The notes under the pieces were generated by a model, which saw only the letters and a list, made by a program, of their open reading frames with translations, did no database searches and was not told the DNA's origin. The translations under genes and the position numbers were made by a program. A stretch of 6,595 nt of DNA from CAYXGE01 sp964464435. Lineage in GTDB: Bacteria; Pseudomonadota; Gammaproteobacteria; Burkholderiales; Methylophilaceae. The stretch is taken from the NCBI GenBank assembly GCA_964464435.1, contig CAYXGE010000098.1, positions 1 through 6,595 on the forward strand. The letters are read 5' to 3'. Below are positions 1 to 6,376 of the stretch, in pieces (position 1 is the first letter of the stretch; the number at the start of each line of letters is the position of its first letter).

Positions 1-1308
1 TATTGGGGCTGCCCTATCCCGATTATCCACTGCGAAAGTTGTGGTGACGTGCCCGTGCCTGACGACCAATTGCCAGTTAAATTACCAGAAGACTGCGTAC
101 CCGATGGTTCAGGCAACCCACTCAACAAATTAGAAAGTTTTGTCAATTGCAGTTGCCCAACATGCGGCAAACCTGCAAAACGCGAAACTGACACCATGGA
201 TACCTTTGTCGATTCCAGCTGGTATTACTCACGCTACGCCAGCGGCTTTAGCGCTGACAGCATGGTAGATGAGCAAACCAACTATTGGATGCCTGTTGAC
301 CAGTACATCGGCGGTATTGAGCACGCTATTTTGCACTTACTTTACTCACGCTTTTGGAGCAAAGTGATGCGCGACTTAGGCTTAGTCAACTATGACGAGC
401 CTTTTGCTAACTTACTCACCCAAGGCATGGTACTCAACCACATCTTCTCGCGCCGCACAGAAAAAGGCGGCATTGAATATTTCGCACCTGAAGAAGTAGA
501 AATCCTGCATGACGAAAGCGGCAAAGCCATAGGTGCAAAAGCGCTGAAAGATGGCCTGCCTGTTGATTTTCAAGGCATGGGTACCATGTCTAAATCTAAG
601 CGCAATGGCGTAGACCCGCAATCACTCATTGAGCAGTATGGGGCTGATACTGCCCGCTTCTTCATGATGTTTGCCGCACCTCCTGAGCAAACCTTAGAGT
701 GGTCAGATGCTGGCGTAGAAGGCTCACACCGCTTCTTAAAACGTGTATGGAGTTTTGGCTACGCCTTGTCTTCAGAGGCGCAGTTGGCGTTACCAATCAA
801 ACTCAGTAGTGGACTATCCGCCGCAAGACGTGAAGTGCATCTCACGCTTAAACAAGCCACTTATGATTTAGGGCGTCAGCAATTTAATACCGTAGCCTCA
901 AGTGCCATGAAAATACTCAATGCCCTTGAGAAAATGCAAAAAGATGCTGAGCAAGACTGGCAAGCTGTGGCGTTTGAAGGCTTCTCTATTCTGCTCCGCA
1001 TGCTTTCACCGATTGCCCCGCACATTACCCAAACCTTGTGGAGCGAGTTAAACTTTGGTGATGACATCCTTACTGCTTCATGGCCCGAGCCACTAGAAGC
1101 GGCAATGGTTCAAGATGAAATTGAGATGATGATACAAGTCAATGGCAAGTTACGCGGCAGTATTTTGGTGGCAAAAACCATGGATAAAGCCAACATTGAA
1201 ACCTTGGCAGTGGCACAAGAATGTGTACAAAAATTCTTGGTAGAGGGTCAAAGCGTTAAGAAAGTGATTGTTGTACCTAACAAACTTGTCAATATTGTAA
1301 TAGGATAG
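1..1308 (+). CDS. leuS: Leucyl-tRNA synthetase (LeuRS), 3' part; 5' end lies outside the window
   Basis: Class I aminoacyl-tRNA synthetase that charges tRNA-Leu with leucine in the cytoplasm. The reading frame is open from base 1, so the gene continues upstream and the GTG at 49 is not a real start. 435 residues are visible, about half of a usual LeuRS of roughly 860 residues; the HIGH motif and the CP1 editing domain must lie upstream. Numbering from base 1, the fragment starts with the YWGCPIPI segment. CxxC pairs at 11/14 and 52/55 are consistent with a zinc knuckle, which E. coli LeuRS lacks. The core segment DTFVDSSWYYSRY follows, then a leucine-specific insertion (about 140-190). The signature loop reads TMSKS (195-199, bases 583-597), with Thr where the canonical motif has Lys. 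Next come the helical anticodon-binding domain and the C-terminal tRNA-binding domain, which contains IQVNGKLRG and ends VIVVPNKLVNIVIG. The stop is TAG at 1306-1308, 4 nt before lptE. Confidence 0.97.
   Translation, partial: YWGCPIPIIHCESCGDVPVPDDQLPVKLPEDCVPDGSGNPLNKLESFVNCSCPTCGKPAKRETDTMDTFVDSSWYYSRYASGFSADSMVDEQTNYWMPVDQYIGGIEHAILHLLYSRFWSKVMRDLGLVNYDEPFANLLTQGMVLNHIFSRRTEKGGIEYFAPEEVEILHDESGKAIGAKALKDGLPVDFQGMGTMSKSKRNGVDPQSLIEQYGADTARFFMMFAAPPEQTLEWSDAGVEGSHRFLKRVWSFGYALSSEAQLALPIKLSSGLSAARREVHLTLKQATYDLGRQQFNTVASSAMKILNALEKMQKDAEQDWQAVAFEGFSILLRMLSPIAPHITQTLWSELNFGDDILTASWPEPLEAAMVQDEIEMMIQVNGKLRGSILVAKTMDKANIETLAVAQECVQKFLVEGQSVKKVIVVPNKLVNIVIG
1302..1306 (+). promoter_or_regulatory. 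Shine-Dalgarno site of lptE, inside the leuS stop region
   Basis: AGGAT lies about 6-7 nt before the ATG at 1313 and overlaps the first base of the leuS TAG stop. It supports the 1313 start over the later in-frame ATGs at 1358 and 1361. It also suggests that ribosomes finishing leuS could reinitiate on lptE. Confidence 0.7.
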
Positions 1309-1312
1309 CACC

Positions 1313-1837
1313 ATGCTCAACCTACGCTTGCCTGCCACACACTACCATGTCATTGCCATGATGACGGTATTACTGTTATTGGCAAGTTGTGGTTTTCAAC
1401 TGCGCGGTGTTGAAGACTTATCATTCACCCACTTGTATATGCAAGGCTCAACGACTATTAACAAGCCTTTGAAAAAAAGTCTTGAGGTCAACGGGGTTAA
1501 CGTAGTCACTAACCCAGAAAAAGCGCAAATTCAAATGGAATTGGTGGGTGAAAGTAGTGAACAAAACATTCTCTCACTCAGTGGTACGGGTAGAGTGCGT
1601 GAGTTTGAATTGCTTTATCGGGTCAGTTTTAGATTGCGTGATACCGGCAGTGATACATGGGGGCCAGTACAAACGGTACAAAACCGCCGTGACTTTTCAT
1701 ATGACGATTCGCAATTGCTTGGTAAACAAGCTGAGGAAACACGCCTATTTGAGGATATGAAAGCCGACACGGTAAGAGAAATTATGCGAAGGCTTGTGGT
1801 TCAAAAGCCAGGCCAGTTAAGTGACCCTAGAAAATAA
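1313..1837 (+). CDS. lptE: LPS-assembly lipoprotein LptE
   Basis: LptE (formerly RlpB) is an outer-membrane lipoprotein that plugs the LptD barrel and is needed to fold LptD and insert LPS into the outer leaflet. The 174-residue product has a signal peptide with a hydrophobic stretch (about 13-24) and a lipobox L-A-S-C with the lipidated Cys at residue 26. The next residues, GFQLRG, are the typical opening of mature LptE. Gly at +2 is compatible with outer-membrane sorting by the Lol system. The rest is a small alpha/beta domain, with an ELLYRVSFRLRD strand segment near the middle and a C-terminal helix around MKADTVREIMRRL. The length is normal for the family. Starting at the internal ATGs (1358, 1361) would leave an n-region without positive charge, so 1313 is preferred. 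The leuS-lptE-holA order is common in proteobacteria. An M48 protease possibly related to Lpt assembly lies three genes downstream. Confidence 0.95.
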   Translation: MLNLRLPATHYHVIAMMTVLLLLASCGFQLRGVEDLSFTHLYMQGSTTINKPLKKSLEVNGVNVVTNPEKAQIQMELVGESSEQNILSLSGTGRVREFELLYRVSFRLRDTGSDTWGPVQTVQNRRDFSYDDSQLLGKQAEETRLFEDMKADTVREIMRRLVVQKPGQLSDPRK

Positions 1838-1849
1838 CTCGTATCAAGC

Positions 1850-2869
1850 ATGAAGCTTGCAACAAAACAACTCACGCAACATCTCTCACAAGGTCTAAAA
1901 CCACTGTATGTGCTGACAGGTGATGAACCCCTAGCACAGCGTGAATGTTTAGATGCGATTCGCCTTGCCGCACGCAAACAAGGCTATGATGAGCGCACCT
2001 CGTATACTGTTGATCGCTATTTTAAATGGCCTAGCCTCACCGCCTTTGGGCAATCGACCTCACTATTTGCTAGCCTGCGTTTATTAGAGCTCAGTATCCC
2101 CTCAGGCAAGCCTGGGTTAGAAGGTAGTAAAGCCTTGCAGGCCCTATGTGAAAACCCAATAGCGGATACTGTGGTCATCATTATTTTGCCAAAAATTGAT
2201 TGGAAAGAACAAAAATCTGCGTGGTTTATGGCGCTTGAACAAGATAGCGTTATGCTTACCTTAGAAGAAGTAAGCCCTAACCAACTGCCTGCATGGATAG
2301 CGCAACGTTTAAGCCAACAGCAGCAACAAGCAGATGCAGAGACCTTACAATTTATTGCACATCAAGTCGAAGGCAATTTATTAGCAGCACACCAAGAAAT
2401 TGAAAAATTAAGCCTATTATTTGCGCCAGGAAAACTTGCATTAGAAGACGTAAAAGCAGCTTTGCTCAATGTTTCACGCTTTGATGCGTTTCAATTAGGT
2501 GAGGCTGTGCTTGCAGGTGAAGCAGAACGCACCGCACGTATTTTGCAAGGCTTGCATGATGAAGGTGTGCAAACCATTGCGGTGATGAATCCACTATTAT
2601 GGTTATTGCGCCCTTTACTGCGCATTAAAACCTCGCAGACCAAAGGGCAATCATTAAGCCAAGCAGTACAAGATGCCAGAGTGAGATACAACCAGCAAGC
2701 GCTTTTTACGCAGGCAGCAACAAGATTGAGTTTAAAGCAGTTAGAAGCGGCCATTGCTAAACTGACAGAAATTGATAGAAGTGCAAAAGGGATTTTGCAC
2801 GGTGATGCATGGCTTGAACTTTCTCGCTTGTGTTTTGGGCTAGCGCGCATCAAAGCTAAAACAAGGTAA
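1850..2869 (+). CDS. holA: DNA polymerase III delta subunit
   Basis: The delta subunit of the clamp-loader complex opens the beta sliding clamp so that it can be loaded on primed DNA at the replication fork. The 339-residue length is typical. The N-terminus has the family pattern QLxxHLxxGLxPLYVLTGDEPLAQREC (residues 8-33), which is the start of the degenerate AAA+ fold. The domain II segment VEGNLLAAHQEIEKLSLL matches the conserved 'EGNLLA' region. Later segments are LLNVSRFDAFQLGEAVLAGE and the C-terminal collar helices ending AWLELSRLCFGLARIKAKTR. A run of five glutamines (156-160) sits just before the VEGNLLA helix and is probably a surface linker. No good Shine-Dalgarno sequence precedes the ATG (only GTATCAAGC). 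With a 12-nt gap after lptE, translation may depend on coupling. The start is supported by alignment to the family N-terminus. Confidence 0.95.
   Translation: MKLATKQLTQHLSQGLKPLYVLTGDEPLAQRECLDAIRLAARKQGYDERTSYTVDRYFKWPSLTAFGQSTSLFASLRLLELSIPSGKPGLEGSKALQALCENPIADTVVIIILPKIDWKEQKSAWFMALEQDSVMLTLEEVSPNQLPAWIAQRLSQQQQQADAETLQFIAHQVEGNLLAAHQEIEKLSLLFAPGKLALEDVKAALLNVSRFDAFQLGEAVLAGEAERTARILQGLHDEGVQTIAVMNPLLWLLRPLLRIKTSQTKGQSLSQAVQDARVRYNQQALFTQAATRLSLKQLEAAIAKLTEIDRSAKGILHGDAWLELSRLCFGLARIKAKTR
2863..2867 (+). promoter_or_regulatory. Likely proA ribosome binding site overlapping the holA stop
   Basis: AAGGT at 2863-2867 overlaps the first base of the holA TAA stop. It lies about 11-12 nt before the proA ATG at 2879, longer than ideal, so initiation strength is uncertain. 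Confidence 0.4.
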
Positions 2870-2878
2870 AATAGCGTC

Positions 2879-4135
2879 ATGAACATTCAAGAATACATGC
2901 AAAATTTAGGTGCAGAAGCCCGCAAAGCCTCTCGCGCCATGGCTAAGGCTGATACCAATACCAAAAATCAAGCATTGCTATTGATTGCGGCGGCTATCCG
3001 TCGTGAAAAAGACGCGCTGCTTGCCGCCAATCAGCTTGATTTAGAGGCCGCCAAGGCTGCGGGAATGGAAGCTGCCATGCTCGACCGTTTAACGTTATCA
3101 GAAAAATCCATTGCCACCATGGCAGAAGGTCTTGCGCAAATTGCCAGCCTGCCTGACCCAATTGGTGAGATGAGCAACTTTAAATATCGTCCATCTGGTA
3201 TTCAGATTGGTCAAATGCGTGTGCCTTTAGGTGTGATTGGCATAATTTATGAAGCACGCCCAAATGTCACCGTAGATGCGGCTGGCTTGTGCATTAAGTC
3301 TGGCAACGCCTGCATTTTACGCGGCGGCTCTGAGGCCATACACTGCAACCAAGCTTTAGCAAAACTAGTGCATGAAGGCCTAGAAAAGGCGGGCTTGCCA
3401 ACAGCGGCAGTATTAGTGGTTGAAACCACAGACCGTGCAGCCGTGGGTGAGCTTATTACCATGAAACAATACGTCGACGTGATTGTGCCACGCGGCGGCA
3501 AAGGTTTGATTGAGCGCATTAGCAATGAGGCACGCATTCCTGTGATTAAACATTTAGACGGCAACTGCCACGTGTATGTGGATGACGATGCCGACCTAGA
3601 TAAGGCTGTTCGTATTCTAGAAAACAGCAAAACGCAGCGTTTAGGCACATGCAACACGGCAGAGTCATTGCTGGTAGCGCGTTCTGTGGCTTCAACCATG
3701 TTACCTGCTTTAGCGCAAATGCTCATCAACAAAGGTATTGAAATACGCGGTTGTGCAGAAACCTGTGCGCTGGTAAAAGAAGCTAAAGCAGCCTCTGATG
3801 AAGACTATTACACAGAATATTTAGACGCCATTATCTCTTGTAAAGTAGTGGCTGGCTTAGATGAGGCCATAGCCCACATTAACCAATATTCTAGCCAACA
3901 TACTGAGGCGATTGTCACTGAAAACTACACCAAAGCGCGCCAATTTTTGCGTGAGGTAGATTCAAGCAGTGTGATGGTAAATGCGTCTACGCGTTTTGCC
4001 GATGGCTTTGAATACGGCTTGGGCGCAGAAATCGGTATTTCTACAGACAAGCTTCATGCACGCGGCCCTGTCGGCTTAGATGGTTTAACTTCGCTCAAAT
4101 ATATCGTGCTGGGCGATGGTCACGTGCGTAGCTGA
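2879..4135 (+). CDS. proA: Gamma-glutamyl phosphate reductase (glutamate-5-semialdehyde dehydrogenase)
   Basis: Cytoplasmic enzyme of the second step of proline synthesis: NADPH-dependent reduction of gamma-glutamyl phosphate, made by ProB, to glutamate-5-semialdehyde. The 418-residue length is the same as known ProA proteins (E. coli is 417). It belongs to the aldehyde dehydrogenase fold. Visible landmarks are VPLGVIGIIYEARPNVTVD and the adjoining segment ending LRGGSEA in the cofactor-binding domain, VPRGGKGLI, and VIKHLDGNCHVYVD. The catalytic cysteine is Cys258 in RLGTCNTAESLLV. Near the C-terminus are VDSSSVMVNASTRFADG and KLHARGPVGLDGLTSLKY. All key motifs are intact. The start at 2879 is preferred over the in-frame ATG at 2897 because the NIQEYMQNLG segment looks like related betaproteobacterial ProA N-termini and the later ATG has no Shine-Dalgarno sequence. 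proB is not in the window. Confidence 0.98.
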   Translation: MNIQEYMQNLGAEARKASRAMAKADTNTKNQALLLIAAAIRREKDALLAANQLDLEAAKAAGMEAAMLDRLTLSEKSIATMAEGLAQIASLPDPIGEMSNFKYRPSGIQIGQMRVPLGVIGIIYEARPNVTVDAAGLCIKSGNACILRGGSEAIHCNQALAKLVHEGLEKAGLPTAAVLVVETTDRAAVGELITMKQYVDVIVPRGGKGLIERISNEARIPVIKHLDGNCHVYVDDDADLDKAVRILENSKTQRLGTCNTAESLLVARSVASTMLPALAQMLINKGIEIRGCAETCALVKEAKAASDEDYYTEYLDAIISCKVVAGLDEAIAHINQYSSQHTEAIVTENYTKARQFLREVDSSSVMVNASTRFADGFEYGLGAEIGISTDKLHARGPVGLDGLTSLKYIVLGDGHVRS

Positions 4136-4140
4136 AATGC

Positions 4141-4785
4141 ATGAAATTAGTCGGCATTTTAGGTGGCACGTTTAACCCTATCCATAACGGCCATTTACAC
4201 TTAGCCGAGCAGTTATTGTTGCAATTGCATTTTGATGAAATCCGCTTTATTCCTAGCGCAGTACCCGCGCTTAAAAAATTGCCTGCCGTTTCTGCGCAAC
4301 AGCGTGCAGAAATGGTGGCGCTTGCCATTGCCCATCAACCCAAATTCAAATTAGATACTCTTGAGCTAGAACGGCATGGGGTTTCATACACCATAGATAC
4401 TTTGCAAAGCTTGCGCAATGAATTGGGTAGAGAAACTGCTATTTGTTTGCTCATGGGCTATGATGCGCTTATCAACTTACCGCAATGGCATCGTTGGCAA
4501 TCCCTGCTAGATTATGCACATATTGTGGTAGTTAATCGTCCGCAAGCGCATCAAGCGCCAGATGCCATAATCGCCAATTGGTTGGCAGAACATCAAAAAG
4601 AATTCAACCAAGCCAATATTCAAGCGCCTTGTGGCGCAGTGTTTTTGATTGAAATTCCACCGTTGGATATTTCATCCAGCCAAATCCGCACCTTGCTAGC
4701 GCAGGGTCAATCAGTCAACACAATGTTGCCTAAAAGCGTTAATAGGTATATTCGCCAACAACACTTATATCTCATAAAGCATTAA
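4141..4785 (+). CDS. nadD: Nicotinate-nucleotide adenylyltransferase
   Basis: NadD converts nicotinate mononucleotide and ATP to deamido-NAD and pyrophosphate, the step before NAD synthetase, in the cytoplasm. The 214-residue product has the nucleotidyltransferase signature GGTFNPIHNGH at residues 8-18, with the two catalytic-site histidines H15 and H18. The second signature, ISSSQIR, is at 177-183. Between them are the HGVSYTIDTL segment and MGYDALINLPQWHRW, matching the usual G-x-D-x-L-x-x-x-P-x-W region. It begins 5 nt after the proA stop with no recognisable Shine-Dalgarno sequence, suggesting translational coupling. An ATG at 4137 is in a different frame and is not used. In many bacteria nadD is followed by rsfS and rlmH; here the next gene is a metalloprotease. 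Confidence 0.96.
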   Translation: MKLVGILGGTFNPIHNGHLHLAEQLLLQLHFDEIRFIPSAVPALKKLPAVSAQQRAEMVALAIAHQPKFKLDTLELERHGVSYTIDTLQSLRNELGRETAICLLMGYDALINLPQWHRWQSLLDYAHIVVVNRPQAHQAPDAIIANWLAEHQKEFNQANIQAPCGAVFLIEIPPLDISSSQIRTLLAQGQSVNTMLPKSVNRYIRQQHLYLIKH

Positions 4786-4801
4786 ACTATTTTAAGAGAT
4801 T

Positions 4802-4806
4802 AGGAG
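4802..4806 (+). promoter_or_regulatory. Strong Shine-Dalgarno site of the M48 lipoprotein gene
   Basis: AGGAG lies 7 nt before the ATG at 4814, in the only sizeable gap of the window (28 nt). It is the best ribosome binding site seen here and implies translation independent of nadD. Confidence 0.8.
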
Positions 4807-4813
4807 CAAAATT

Positions 4814-6376
4814 ATGAAAAAAACCTTTGCCAAGTTCTGCTTAGTCGCCCTTTTAGCATTGGGTTTATCTGCTTGTGGCACAAACCCTGTGACCAAAAAA
4901 ACAGAATTTCAGTTTGTATCTGAAAAGCAAGAAATTGCCATTGGTCAGCAAAATTATGCGCCTAGCCGTCAATCGCAAGGTGGTGATTACATCGTAGACC
5001 CAGAGCTCACCGCATACGTACAAGACATTGGCAAACGCTTAGCCGCCGTATCAGACCGCCCACTGCCCTATGAATTTGTAGTGCTTAACAACTCTGTACC
5101 CAACGCATGGGCCATGCCTGGCGGTAAAATTGCCTTTAATCGTGGACTGTTGTATGAACTGAATAGTGAGGCCGAACTCGCCGCGGTGATGGGGCATGAG
5201 TTAGTGCACTCTGCCGCGCGCCATGGCGCTAAGAGTATGGAGCGTGGCATGTTGCTACAAGGCGCTATTATGGCAGTTGGTATCGGTGCGCAAAATTCTG
5301 ACTATGCTAATTTAATTGTAGGTGGCTCACAGTTAGGCGCGCAATTACTCAGCAGCAAATATGGGCGCGATGCTGAAAGTGAATCTGACGATTATGGCAT
5401 GCAATATATGAAAAAAGCAGGGTATGACCCAGCAGCAGCCGTCACTTTGCAAGAAACTTTTGTACGTTTAAGCGCCGATAGAAAGTCTAACTTTTTAGAA
5501 GGCCTATTTGCTAGCCACCCACCGTCTGAGGCACGAGTCGCTGCCAATAAAAAAACGTTAGCTAAAATTGGCGCAGGCGGCGAGTGGGGCAAAGAGGTGT
5601 ATGCACAAAAAGTGGCGCGCTTAATGGCTACCAAACCTGCTTACCAAGCTTATGATGAAGGCGTTAAAGCCCTAAGCTCAGGCGACACCGCCAAAGCAAC
5701 TGCACTTGCTAAGCAAGCGATTGCCATTGAGCCTAAAGAGGCGCGCTTTCATGAGCTTTTAGGTGATGTTGCGCTTAGCCAAAAGAAACACCAAGAAGCA
5801 CTGGGGTTTTATGATAAAGCCATACAACTTCAACCCGATTACTTTAAGCCGCACATACAGTCAGGTATTGCCTTATACAATATGGGTAAAAAAGCTGAGG
5901 CGGAGCCTTATTTTACGCGTAGTAACCAAATGCTACCCACCGCGCCTGCACACTATTTCCTAGGAGAAATGGCAGAAAGCCGTGGCGACATGAAAGCCGC
6001 TCTGCAAAACTACCAAATGGCGGCTGGCTCCAACTCAGAAATTGGCAAAGCCTCAGCAGAAAAATTTGTACGTTTAGACTTTCCTAATAATCCACAAAAG
6101 TACCTTAAAGCCGCCCCTCAGGCAGATAGCTCAGGCCAACTGTATGCGGTGGTACAAAATCCTACACCAGTCGCCGTGGGCAGAGTGCAAGTGCGAGTAA
6201 GCCAGTTAGATGCTAAAACTGGCCGCATCATTGCGCAAAGCCAGCCCTTGCTGATTAGCTCAGGCATTGCGCCTAACAAGTTAGGTAACGTGCTAGTGAA
6301 AGGTGTACGTATTAGTAATGAGCAAGAGTTACGTTTATACCGCGTGAGCATTGAAGGGGCAGAGCTTGCCAGATAA
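4814..6376 (+). CDS. M48-family zinc metalloprotease lipoprotein with TPR repeats (BepA-like)
   Basis: Predicted envelope protease. The 520-residue product starts with a lipoprotein signal peptide: KK at 2-3, a hydrophobic core, and lipobox L-S-A-C with lipidated Cys21. Gly at +2 suggests the outer membrane, periplasmic face. The M48 domain spans about 30-265. Its zinc site is HELVH at 128-132, with the likely third ligand Glu188 in ESESD and Asp192 in the position usually conserved in the ExxxD motif. Other family landmarks are NAWAMPGGKIAFNRGLL before the site and GLFASHPPSEARVA after it. About four TPR-like repeats follow (276-307, 308-341, 342-375, 376-405). They carry typical A/G spacing and are likely to bind substrate or partner. 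A C-terminal beta-rich region (about 440-516) follows the TPRs and is not part of E. coli BepA as I know it. BepA degrades or helps mature stalled LptD, so a related role here is plausible but inferred. The catalytic residues look intact. Confidence 0.92.
   Translation: MKKTFAKFCLVALLALGLSACGTNPVTKKTEFQFVSEKQEIAIGQQNYAPSRQSQGGDYIVDPELTAYVQDIGKRLAAVSDRPLPYEFVVLNNSVPNAWAMPGGKIAFNRGLLYELNSEAELAAVMGHELVHSAARHGAKSMERGMLLQGAIMAVGIGAQNSDYANLIVGGSQLGAQLLSSKYGRDAESESDDYGMQYMKKAGYDPAAAVTLQETFVRLSADRKSNFLEGLFASHPPSEARVAANKKTLAKIGAGGEWGKEVYAQKVARLMATKPAYQAYDEGVKALSSGDTAKATALAKQAIAIEPKEARFHELLGDVALSQKKHQEALGFYDKAIQLQPDYFKPHIQSGIALYNMGKKAEAEPYFTRSNQMLPTAPAHYFLGEMAESRGDMKAALQNYQMAAGSNSEIGKASAEKFVRLDFPNNPQKYLKAAPQADSSGQLYAVVQNPTPVAVGRVQVRVSQLDAKTGRIIAQSQPLLISSGIAPNKLGNVLVKGVRISNEQELRLYRVSIEGAELAR
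6354..6359 (+). promoter_or_regulatory. Ribosome binding site that selects the TTG start of chrA
   Basis: AAGGGG lies within the M48 coding sequence, 6 nt before the TTG at 6366. This spacing favours 6366 over the in-frame TTGs at 6351 and 6387, neither of which has an equally good purine-rich site. Confidence 0.5.

Noticed and set aside
49..51. GTG as a possible start for a shorter leuS-like protein
   Set aside because: The same frame is open to base 1 and encodes the conserved YWGCPIPI segment and a CxxC pair upstream, so the gene simply continues to the left.
2491..2886. Open frame on the - strand (131 codons) covering the 3' end of holA
   Set aside because: It is antisense to conserved holA C-terminal sequence and overlaps the proA start. 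There is no Shine-Dalgarno sequence or family resemblance, so it is a shadow frame.
3247..3732. Long open frame on the - strand (161 codons) inside proA
   Set aside because: It lies wholly within the intact, motif-rich proA gene. Its translation is rich in Ser/Arg/Thr with no recognisable domain, typical of an antisense shadow of a biased coding sequence.
4726..4752. Possible promoter for the M48 gene (TTGCCT ... TATATT) within the end of nadD
   Set aside because: The -35 match is only 4 of 6 and the spacing is 15 nt, shorter than usual. AT-rich matches like this occur by chance, so it is not reported as a feature.
4786..4813. Terminator or regulatory RNA in the nadD-M48 gap
   Set aside because: The 28 nt are AT-rich with no GC-rich inverted repeat or U-tract, and most of it is the ribosome binding region.
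5763..5963. Second + strand open frame (66 codons) within the TPR region of the M48 gene
   Set aside because: It lies in another frame of a well-supported gene with clear TPR periodicity, shows no domain, and is explained as a shadow.
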